Shown here: in pieces, positions 1-9,772 of the stretch | Layout of the letters: the number at the start of each line of letters is the position of its first letter | Position numbering within the stretch: position 1 is the first letter of the stretch | Source of the DNA: Mya arenaria | Lineage: Eukaryota > Mollusca > Bivalvia > Myida > Myidae | Reading direction: 5' to 3' | DNA: 64,000 nt | Assembly: GCF_026914265.1 (NCBI RefSeq) | Contig: NC_069125.1 | Location: 4,599,056-4,663,055 of the forward strand | Position numbers and translations under genes: made by a program | Notes under the pieces: model-generated | Seen by the model: the letters and a program-made list of their open reading frames with translations, nothing else | Database searches by the model: none | Told to the model about the DNA's origin: nothing

Positions 1-2240
1 AGGTACAAAATAGATGGCATCACGTCTAGGTACAAAATGGATGGCATCACGTCTGGGTACAAAATAGAAGGCATCACGTCTAGGTACATTATGTATGGCA
101 TCACGTCTAGGTACAAGATGTATGGCATCACATCTAGGTACAAAATGGATGGCATCACGTCTAGGTACAAAATATATGGCATCACATTTAGGTTCAAATG
201 GATGGCATCACGTCTAGGTACAAATTGATAGCATCACATCTAGGTACAAAATGTATGGCATCACATCTAGGTTCAAATGGATGTCATCACGTCTAGGTAC
301 AAAATGGATGGCATAACGTTTTGGAATCAAATGGATGGCATCACGTCTAAGTACAAAATGGATGGCATCACGTCTAGGTACCAAATTGATTGCATCACGT
401 CGAGGTACACATTGGAAGGCATCACTTCTAGGTACAAAATAGATGGCATCAAGTCTAGGTACAAAATGGATGGCATCACGTTTAGGTACAAAATGGATGG
501 CATCACGTCTAGGTACAAAATTGACGGCAACGCGTTTAGGTACAAAATGGATGGCATCACGTCGAGGTACACATTAGATGGCATCACGTCTAGGTACAAA
601 ATAGATGGCATCACGTCTAGGTACAAAATAGATGGCATCACGTCGAGGTACACATTGGATGGCATCACGTCTAGGTACAAAATAGATTGCATCACGTCTA
701 GGTACAAAATGGATGACATCACGTCTATGTACAAAATGTATGGCATCACGTCTAGGTACAAAATGGATGGCATCACGTCTAGGTACCAAATGGATGGCAT
801 CACGTCTAGGTACATAATAGATGGCATCACGTCTAGGTACAAAATAGATGGCATCACGTCGAGGTACACATTGGATGGCATCACGTCTAGGTACAAAATA
901 GATGGCATCACGTCTAGGTACAAAATAGGTGGCATGTTCAAAATGGATGACCTAACTTTTGGGTACAGAGTGTATGGCATCGCGTCTATGTATAAAATGA
1001 AACAAATGGTATCACGTACGAAATAACGTAATTTCACGGCTAATATAAATCGATGTCTGCAAGATACGAATTAAGTGTCTTAATATAAGTCTTTCAGTTT
1101 ATTCCTTTCTGCCATAACGTGAGGTACACATTGGATGGCATCACGTCTAGGTACAAAATTGATGGCATCACGTCTAGGTACAAAATGGATGGCATCACGT
1201 CTAGGTACAAAATGGATGGCATCACGTCTAGGTACAAAATGGATGGCATCACGTCTAGGTTCAAATGGAAGTCATCACGTCTAGGTTCAAATGGATGGGA
1301 TCACGTCTAGGTTCAAATGGATGTCATCACGTCTAGGTTCAAATGGATGTCATCACGTCTAGGTTCAAATGGATGTCATCACGTCTAGGTTCAAATGGAT
1401 GTCATCACGTCTAGGTTCAAATGGATGGGATCACGTCTAGGTTCAAATGGATGTCATCACGTCTAGGTTCAAATGGATGTCATCACGTCTGGGTACAAAA
1501 TAGATGGCATCACGTCTAGGTACAAAATGGATGGCATCACCTCTAGGTACAAAATGGATGGCATCACTTCTAGGTACAAAATGGATGGCATCACGTCTAG
1601 GTTCAAATGGATGGGATCACGTCTAGTTATGAAATGGATGGGATCACGTCTAGGTACAAAATGGATGGCATCACATCTAGGTTCAAATGGATGGGATCAC
1701 GTCTAGTTAGGAAATGGATGGCATCACGTCTAGGTACAAAATGTATGGCATCACGTCTAGGTTCAAATGGATGGGATCACGTCTAGTTAGGAAATGGATG
1801 GGATCACGTCTAGGTACAAAATGGATGGCATCACATCTAGGTTCAAATGGATGGGATCACGTCTAGTTAGGAAGTGGATGGGATCACGTCTAGGTACAAA
1901 ATGGATGGCATCACATCTAGGTACAAAATGGATGGGATCACGTCTAGTTAGGAAGTGGATGGGATCACGTCTAGGTACAAAATGGATGGCATCACATCTA
2001 GGTACAAAATGGATGGGATCACGTCTAGTTAGGAAGTGGATGGGATCACGTCTAGGTACAGAACGAATGGCATCTCATTTAGATACAAAATGTATGGCAT
2101 CACGTCTATGTATGAAATGTATGATATCACATCTAGGTTAGTAGGTATTACATGGATGACATCACGTCCATGTTCAAAATGGATGACCTAACTTTTGGGT
2201 ACAGAGTGTATGGCATCGCGTCTATGTACAAATAGTGTCA
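1..2240. repeat. 27-bp minisatellite array
   Basis: Tandem units of about 27 bp with core GGCATCACGTCTAGGTACAA fill nearly the whole interval. The unit is a multiple of three and lacks stops, so it reads as a 9-residue peptide repeat (DGITSRYKM and variants) over long stretches. Two unit types mix: a 27-bp form with GGTACAAAATGGAT and a 26-bp form with GGTTCAAATGGAT, which breaks the frame. Units are diverged from one another. The array starts before the window. A non-repeat block at about 934-1117 interrupts it and recurs at the right end. I read it as non-coding satellite DNA. Confidence 0.93.
934..1117. repeat. Array-edge segment, first copy
   Basis: About 180 bp of non-array sequence, beginning ATGTTCAAAATGGATGACC and ending near TTCCTTTCTGCCATAA, recurs in the same order at 2170-2351 with small indels. 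The first copy lies inside the 27-bp array and the second is the right border of the array. This implies that part of the array plus its flank was duplicated as one block. Confidence 0.85.
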
Positions 2241-2351
2241 CGTACGAAATAACGTAATTTCACGGCTAATATAAATCGATGTCTGCAAGATACAAATTAT
2301 TGGTTAAGTGTCTTAATATAAGTCTTTCAGTTTATTCCTTTCTGCCATAAA
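2170..2351. repeat. Array-edge segment, second copy
   Basis: Second copy of the segment at 934-1117 and the right boundary of the 27-bp array. It differs by a short deletion in the GTATAAAATGAAACAAATGG part and an extra ATTGGTT. Unique-looking DNA follows it. Confidence 0.85.
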
Positions 2352-2414
2352 CCGTTGGCTATTGATGGTTTTTCTTTCAGTTTTCTTTCTATAGCAAAAC
2401 ACCATGTTTACGTA

Positions 2415-2560
2415 GACGTTTGAAGATGGCTCGATGTAGATCTATAACTCTAACCCGAGAGGTCGTGGACTCGATCCCAATCAGGGTCGTTGTCGTGTGA
2501 CCTCTCAAAATAGACACCAGGTGTGGTTGAACTCCGCATCATTCTTATCAGTGGTCTTGA
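2415..2560 (+). mobile_element. tRNA-derived SINE-like fragment
   Basis: The stretch GAGGTCGTGGACTCGATCCC resembles a pol III B box (GGTTCGANNCC type) of a tRNA-derived SINE head. The following GACCTCTCAAAATAGACACCAG resembles the body of mollusc SINEs. A related body (AAAAGAACACCAGTACTAG) follows the tRNA-like head at 22862. No clear poly-A tail or target duplication is seen, so it is an old or partial copy. It lies just upstream of the Kazal gene's first exon. Confidence 0.5.
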
Positions 2561-2833
2561 AAATCGAGGTCAAATATGGAACCGTTCTTCCAGTCACTGT
2601 TACATGTACTTGTATTATGAAATGAGATTCCCTGTTACAAAACCTCACCTAGATCTGAACATTTTGGAGTGACATACCGGTCAAATTATTACCACTCATT
2701 TAAATAGTGCTACTATTTCAGAGATAAGACCCTTTATCAGTCGATAAACTTGTAGTAAATAAACATTTAAGAAGGAGTGATATTGAAACACGCGTATCTG
2801 TTTACTAATTGCGCTTTTAGTTTGTCAAACAAC

Positions 2834-5800
2834 ATGATAGCATATCTGATTTACAGCGTTTTCGCCGTTTGGGGTAAGTTGTCTCAATACGCCTACCATG
2901 TTAATTTTGAATGTTATATGTGAAACCAGAAAGCGAAGAAATTGTAATGGGAAAAGGTTGTATTAGCTGTAGCAAGTTACCAACAACAGCAATAGCAGCA
3001 GCAGCAGGAGCAGTAGTAATAAGCTGTTGCAGAATTTGAAGCGTGCTTCAGCAGCGACAACTTGTGGCATGTGATGACGTTCGAAATATAACTATATACT
3101 AGTATAGATATTTATGTAAAATTATAAGATAAAAGATAAATTAAGATATTTGATTCATCATACAATAATCCTGTTAATATCATCGTCTTGGGACGTGGTA
3201 ATCGAGGGTTGGAATACGCTCCTTTCCTGGTAGATTGCAAATGAGTAAGTTGTGTGCAGAACCGTAAAATTTGTATAGGTTAAAACAATTAAAGCGCAAG
3301 TTTTTCGGAGAAGCACTCGATTCGAATACCTCATAGGTGAAGAAGGTTCATATGAGCAATTACATACTCCTACTTCAATCTGACACACGTGCAAGTAAAT
3401 AATCGTTCTTCCATCTTACACTTGTTCAATTACACACTCGTGCGTCCGACTAACACACGTGCAAACACTCGTACTTCCATTTTACACACGTTCAAGTACA
3501 CACTCGTGCTTGCATCTTACAAGCGTTCAAGTAAATCTTGCAATTGTTCGAGTATACACTCGTGATCCCACCTTACACGCATGCATGTATACACTCGTGA
3601 TCCAAACTTACACGCATGCAAGTATACACTCGTGATCCCACCTTACACGCATGCAAGTATACACTCGTGATCCCACCTTACACTCATGCAAGTATACACT
3701 CGTGATCCCACCTTACACGCATGCAAGTATACACTCGTGATCCCACCTTACACGCATGCAAGTATACACTCGTGATCCCACCTTACACGCATGCAAGTAT
3801 ACACTCGTGATGCCACCTTACACGCATGCAAGTATACACTCGTGATCCCACCTTACACGCATGCAAGTATACACTCGTGCTTCCACTTTACACACGTGCA
3901 TGTAGACACTCGTGCTTCCGACTTACACACGTTCAAATACACACTCGTACGCACTTCCGACTAACTCACGTTCAAGTAGACACTCGTGCTTCCGACTTAC
4001 TGACGTTCAAGAACACACCCGTACGTACTTCGACTTACTCACGATCAAATACACACTCGTACGTACTTCCGTCTTACTCACGTTCAAGTACACACTCATA
4101 CGTACTTCCGACTTACTCATGTTCAAATGCACACTCGTACGTTCTTCCGATTTACTCAAGTTCAAATGCACACTCGTACGTACCTCCGACTTACTCACGT
4201 TGAAATGCACACTCGTACGTACTTCCGACTTACTCACGTTGAAATGCACACTCGTACGTACTTCCGACTTACTCACGTTCAAATGCACACTCGTACGTAC
4301 TTCCGACTTACTCACGATCAAATACACAGACATACGCACTTCCGACTTACTCACGTTCAAATGCGTTCAAATGCACACTCGTACATACCTCCGACTTACA
4401 CATGTTCAAGTACACACTTGTACGCACTTCCGACTTACTCACGATCAAGTACACACTCGTACGCACTTCCGACTTACTCACGTTCAAGTACACATTCGTA
4501 CGCACTTCCGACTTACTCACGATCAAGTACACACTCGTACGCACTTCCGACTTACTCACGTTCAAGTACACACTCGTACGTACTTCCGACTTACTCAATT
4601 TCAAATGCACACTCGTGCGTACTTCCGACTTACTCACGTTCAAATGCACACTCGTACGTACTTCCGACTTACTCACGTTCAAATGCACACTCGTACGTAC
4701 TTCCGTCTTACTCACGTTCAAGTACACACTCATACGTACTTCCGACTTACTCATGTTCAAATGCACACTCGTACGTTCTTCCGATTTACTCAAGTTCAAA
4801 TGCACACTCGTACGTACCTCCGACTTACTCACGTTGAAATGCACACTCGTACGTACTTCCGACTTACTCACGTTGAAATGCACACTCGTACGTACTTCCG
4901 ACTTACTCACGTTCAAATGCACACTCGTACGTACTTCCGACTTACTCACGATCAAATACACAGACATACGCACTTCCGACTTACTCACGTTCAAATGCGT
5001 TCAAATGCACACTCGTACATACCTCCGACTTACACATGTTCAAGTACACACTTGTACGCACTTCCGACTTACTCACGATCAAGTACACACTCGTACGCAC
5101 TTCCGACTTACTCACGTTCAAGTACACATTCGTACGCACTTCCGACTTACTCACGATCAAGTACACACTCGTACGCACTTCCGACTTTCTCACGTTCAAG
5201 TACACACTCGTACGTACTTCCGACTTACTCAATTTCAAATGCACACTCGTGCGTACTTCCGACTTACTCACGTTCAAATGCACACTCGTACGTACTTCCG
5301 ACTTACTCACGTTCAAATGCACACTCGTACGTACTTCCGACTTACTCACGTTCAAATACACACTCGTACGTACTTCCGACTAACTCACGATCAAATACAC
5401 ACTCGTACGTACTTCCGACTTACTCACGACCAAATACACACTCGTACGTACTTCCGACTAACTCACGTTCAAATACACACTCGTACGTACTTCCGACTTA
5501 CTCACGTTCAAATACACACTCGTACGTACTTCCGACTTACTCACGATCAAATACACACTCATACGTACTTCCGACTTACTCAAGTTCAAATGCGTTCAAA
5601 TGCACACTCGTACGTACCCCCGACTTACACATGTTCAAGTACACACTTGTACGCACTTCCGACTTACTCACGATCAAGAACACACTCGTACGCACTTCCG
5701 ACTTACTCACGATCAAGTACACACTCGTACGCACTTCCGACTTACTCACGATCAAGTACACACTCGTACGCACTTCCGACTTACTCACGTTCAAGTACAC

Positions 5801-8800
5801 ACTCGTACGTACTTCCGACTTACTCAATTTCAAATGCACACTCGTACGTACTTCCGACTTACTCACGTTCAAATGCACACTTATACGTACCTCCGACTTA
5901 CTCACGTTGAAATGCGCACTCGTACCTACTTCCGACTTACACACGTTCAAATGCTGACTCGTACGTGCTTCCTACTTACTCACGTTCAAATGCACACTCG
6001 TACGTGCCTCAGACTTACACACGTTCAAGTGCACACTCGTACGTGCTTCCGACTTACACACGTTCAAATGCACACTCGTACGTACTTACGACTTACTCAA
6101 GTTCAAATAACCAATCGTACGTACTTCCGACTTACGTTCAAATACACACTCGTACGTACTTCCGACTTACACACGTCTGAATAAAACGTGATTCCGACTT
6201 ACACGCGTTAAAGTACACACTCGTACGTGCTTTCGACTTACACACGTTTAAATACACACTTGTACGTACTTCCGGCTAACACGCGTTAAAGTACACACTC
6301 GTGCGTGCTTCCGGCTTACACGCGTTTAAGTACATACCTCGTACGTACTTACGGCTTACACGCGTTCAAGTTCACACTCGTACGTGCTTCCGGCTTACAC
6401 GCGTTTAAGTACACACTCGTACGTGCTTCCGGCTTACACGCGTTCAAGTACACACTCGTTGACATGCTTCCGGCTTACACTCGGTAAAGGTACAAACTCG
6501 TAAGTGCTTCCGGCTTACATGCGTTTAAGAACACACTCTAACGTGCTTCCGGCTTACACACGTTCAAGTACACACTCGTGAACGTGCTTCCGGCTTACAC
6601 ACATTCAAGTACACACTCGTGTACGTACTTCCGGCTTACACACATTCAAGTACACACTCGTGAACGTGCTTCCGGCTAATACTCGGTAAAGGTACAAACT
6701 CGTAAGTGCTTACAGCTTACATGCTTTCAAGAACACACTCTTACGTGCTTCCGGCTTACACACGTTCAAGTACACACTCGTGTACGTGCTTCCGCCTTAC
6801 ACACGTTTAAGTTCACACTCTAGAACGTGCTTCCGGCTTACACGCGTTCAAGTACACACTCGTGTACGTACTTCCGGCTTACACACATTCAAGTACACAC
6901 TCGTGAACGTGCTTCCGGCTTATACTCGGTAAAGGTACAAACTCGTAAGTGCTTCCAGCTTACATGCTTTCAAGAACACACTCTTACGTGCTTCCGGCTT
7001 ACACACGTTCAAGTTCACACTCGTGTACGTGCTTCCGGCTTACACGCGTTCAAGTACACACTCGTTCGTTCTTCCGGCTTACACGCGTTCAAGTACACAC
7101 TCGTTCGTTCTTCCGGCTTACACGCGTTCAAGTTCACACTCATACTTGCTTCCGGCTTTGTGACACACGTTCAAGTACATTAAAGAACACACTTGAAGTA
7201 CACACTCGTTCTCGTTCATTTACAGGGGCCATGTCCCAGACAACGGGTACCTACTACACGTGTAGTTTCATCAACAGTTTTGCCTCATGTGACCTGTTTA
7301 TCACTGACGCTTACTGTGGAACCAACCTTGTCACCTACGCCAATAAGTACGTTTGTTATTGCAATCAATGTGTCGAGGTTTGATTTGAAATACTAGTTGT
7401 TCAGTTTTAAATGTCTCTTTAACAAACATGTGTGTTCATTGAGCTAACGTACTTTATTGGGCAACCGTTTGAAGACTATAGAGCATATCATTGTCTTTTT
7501 GTTAAAGATGCATTCAAACTCCCAAATAAGATGTACCACGAATAATACAGTTGTTTCAATTTACCGAAAAGAATGAAAAAATATCGAAAACAATGGTTCA
7601 TATCATTGATACCTGTTTAATTGCAGAAAACACGGTATTCCAACCTTACGAGATGATTGTTGATCACCGAGTAAATCATTTAATTTTTGTGTGTTTTCAG
7701 CTATTCAATACACGTTTACAATCGTGTTATTAGTAATTAATATTTTCCATAAAAATATTATTTAGTAAGTAGTTAAAGGTTTACCACTCAAAATGTATGT
7801 GTGTTATACGTATAGTTGATTTTAAATAAGAGTGTCACTTTAAAATGCAATTTCGTTTTGGTGTTTTAGGTGTGAATTCAGTAAAGCCCACTGCGCAAAC
7901 CAAACAATTGACCTACTCCACATTGGGGCGTGCACGGACGCGGACAAGAACGAAAATACCGGTGCAGAGGGCGGGACGGTGATATTTGACTTCTTCTGTA
8001 CGTCATTGAGTCATATGAACTGTCCCACTGACGTCAGCAAGGTGTGCGGGTCTGATAACAGAACCTACATCAATAGGTAAGTTATTTCCACAGCAGTATT
8101 CACTAGCGAATTCAGGGGGTGTACCTGGCGTTCGCCCCTCCTAAAATCGTTCAAGTTTACTTTTTATTTCAATAAAGGAGTATAAGTAATAGAATACGCC
8201 CAAAATGACCATTTCGGACTGGAAATTGTTAAAATACCCCCCCCCCCCCTGCCAACACTTTAAACCAAATTAATTTCGGTTCTGAGGGACGGTTAAGTTA
8301 CGCCCCTAGGTTATGCCCCCTCTAACGTCGAGACCTGGCTCCACCCCTGTTATTGGTAAACTTATTGAAACTTTTCATTAACCAAGTATTTGCAGATTTC
8401 CGGTGTGTTTGGTGCATTTTGAGAGGGATACTTTTTACAAAACATGTTTACTGTATATTGATCAGTTTTGCCTGGCTTTAAACGTTAATCTTGATTCTTC
8501 ATCTTAAAGCTGCACTCTCAAAGATTAACGGGTTTTACATTGTTTTGAATTTTTGTCTCGGAATCAGCTTAATTTGGCATCAATGCCTTCAATTCTTTCA
8601 TATAAGAATACTCATTATAAAACAGAACTCCATTGTTTGAAAAACCCCGAATATTTTATTTCTCTTAAAACGGTTGTAACGCGTTTAGCAATAAAACATC
8701 AATTTTCGAACGTAAGTATGAAAAACTGTGATCTGGGCGTTTGTCAACAGTCTTATATTTCTCGGTCCCAGACGTTCTCACAACAGAACTCATTCAAAGA

Positions 8801-9041
8801 TAAACTATAAAAAAAAGTTCCCAAAACAGTCAATTTGTGAGAATGCAGCTTTAAGCCATTTACAATGCTGAAGGATATTGAACAACAATGGCTTTCAAGT
8901 CAAGAAATTCATTCAGGTATAAGGTTTTTGGTCGAGACGTAAGACCGCGCTTATATGACGTCGCTCTGTTTCAGCTGCGAGTACGAAAAGTCCAAATGCA
9001 CCCACCGCAGCCTCCATGTCGTGTCGTACGGGGATTGTTGA
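2834..9041 (+). CDS. Secreted two-Kazal-domain protein, 4 exons
   Basis: Coding exons: 2834-2873, 7226-7346, 7870-8076, 8975-9041 (stop TGA 9039-9041), giving 144 residues. Exon 1 encodes a hydrophobic leader (MIAYLIYSVFAVW) that fits a signal peptide, ending at donor G|GTAAGT in phase 1. Exon 2 opens in the matching phase and rebuilds a Gly codon. Exons 2-3 make Kazal domain 1, cysteine spacing C-x8-C-x8-C-x10-C-x6-C-x12-C, with CGTNLVTYANKC as the core. Exons 3-4 make domain 2, C-x7-C-x7-C-x10-C-x6-C-x12-C, core CGSDNRTYINSC. An intron splits each domain at the same place, just before the fourth cysteine. The x6 spacing is of the agrin/follistatin type. Kazal domains usually inhibit serine proteases or bind growth factors; the target is unknown. 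The start and exon 1 are the least certain parts. A polyadenylation signal lies 40 bp after the stop, and GUSB converges from the right. Confidence 0.82.
2978..3030. repeat. CAG/CAA microsatellite
   Basis: Imperfect trinucleotide run (AACAACAGCAATAGCAGCAGCAGCAGGAGCAG, here given only as its pattern CAA/CAG) in the first part of intron 1 of the Kazal gene. Confidence 0.7.
3400..7215. repeat. 35/39-bp minisatellite filling Kazal intron 1
   Basis: Three zones. About 3550-3890 has near-identical 35-bp units (ACACTCGTGATCCCACCTTA...). About 3900-6180 has 39-bp units (core CACTCGTACGTACTTCCGAC, then TTACTCACGTTCAAATG). About 6180-7215 has degenerate units with TTCCGGCTTACACGCGTT. Because 39 is a multiple of three and all three forward frames of the unit lack stops, the array yields ORFs of several hundred residues. 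These are repeat artefacts, not a gene. The array lies wholly between exon 1 (ends 2873) and exon 2 (starts 7226). Confidence 0.95.
4355..5583. repeat. Higher-order repeat blocks, 634 and 595 bp
   Basis: A 10-bp insertion marker (GTTCAAATGCGTTCAAATGC) occurs at about 4355, 4989 and 5584. Spacings are 634 bp (16 units of 39 plus 10) and 595 bp (15 units of 39 plus 10). Unit-specific variants recur in the same order between blocks, for example the GTACGTTCTTCCGATTTACT unit at about 4137 and 4771, also 634 apart. This is a true higher-order repeat, in which blocks of ~16 units were duplicated. Confidence 0.88.
7502..7843 (+). mobile_element. TTAA-bounded MITE-like repeat, copy 1
   Basis: About 340 bp starting TTAAAGATGCATTC and ending GTGTCACTTTAA. 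It aligns along its whole length, in the same orientation, with 38158-38559. Terminal TTAAAG/CTTTAA suggests insertion at TTAA. It sits in intron 2 of the Kazal gene. No coding capacity is seen. Confidence 0.75.
8112..8349. mobile_element. Short interspersed repeat with complementary ends
   Basis: In intron 3 of the Kazal gene. It begins near CAGGGGGTGTACCTGG and ends near ACCTGGCTCCACCCCTG, which are roughly inverted. It contains a C-run (8230-8240). Its middle (TTCAAGTTTACTTTTTATTTCAATA...CATTTCGGACTGGAA) resembles 23565-23655. Likely a non-autonomous element. Confidence 0.45.
8504..8854. mobile_element. TTAA MITE, GCTGCACTCTCA family, copy 1
   Basis: Starts TTAAAGCTGCACTCTCA and ends GTGAGAATGCAGCTTTAA, so the ends are inverted repeats bounded by TTAA. 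The interior is strongly self-complementary. Other copies are at 10566-10835 (degraded), 19509-19835, 24032-24393 and 25228-25583. No ORF. In intron 3 of the Kazal gene. Confidence 0.82.
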
Positions 9042-9080
9042 ACCATCGTTCCTATCCGATTGGCCGATAAATTAACACTG

Positions 9081-9086
9081 AATAAA
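9081..9086 (+). promoter_or_regulatory. Polyadenylation signal of Kazal gene
   Basis: Perfect AATAAA 40 bp after the TGA stop of the two-Kazal gene, implying a short 3' UTR. Confidence 0.6.
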
Positions 9087-9439
9087 TCAAAATTACTGCA
9101 AGTTTCTTCCAATTTTAAAATGATCAATTTTCTATTAAAGTTGTTTTAAATATTAGCCAAACTGGAGCTATTTGTTGGATAGAGTAAATACCGCTTTTTA
9201 AGCAAAATCAAGGGTACAGAATTACTAGTGTCACTACAATACAGAGTTTGACAAGTTTAACCCTATGGCGTCACTACAGGACTTAAAAGGGAAAAATGTT
9301 ATTAACTTCTGTTTAAGAATGCAAATACAAAATGTAATGACATCTAAAGATGCGTTTCCGACACTCCAACTTGTATAAACAGCGGAATAAATTTAATAGT
9401 GTTGGAATTTGTGATTAAAATTTAGGCCAGTTTATAATA

Positions 9440-9445
9440 TTTATT
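9440..9445 (-). promoter_or_regulatory. Candidate polyadenylation signal of GUSB
   Basis: TTTATT on the plus strand is AATAAA on the minus strand, about 330 bp beyond the GUSB stop. AT-rich DNA makes chance matches common, so this is only a candidate. Confidence 0.4.
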
Positions 9446-9772
9446 TTGAAATATTATCTAAGCTATTAATGGAAATATTTCTGACGAATTACAAAATTGT
9501 TTACAAAACGATCTAAATCAACAACAAAATTTGCACATGAAGCATCATTATAGAAAACGCAAAAAAATAATGCAACAAGTAATTTTAAACCAAGTTTTAC
9601 ATCATAAAAATATAAAAGGGCCGAGTGATCATTTTCATCAGGGCAATTGTAATTTGCTTTGAAAAAATAATATAAAAAACAGGCTCCTTTCAAACAACAA
9701 ATACAAACAGTGAATCACCAAAACCAGTAATGAGGCCGGCCCTCAGGCGAAAATGCAAGGAGAAGCGGGTTA

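Noticed and set aside
277-1037. Open frames of up to 249 residues on both strands in the 27-bp array
   Set aside because: Created by a stop-free unit whose length is a multiple of three; they break wherever 26-bp units occur and show no start, splice or domain logic.
3826-6184. Open frames up to 681 residues in the 39-bp array
   Set aside because: All three forward frames and one reverse frame are open because the unit lacks stops; the array sits inside an intron of a spliced gene. Kept only as a curiosity.
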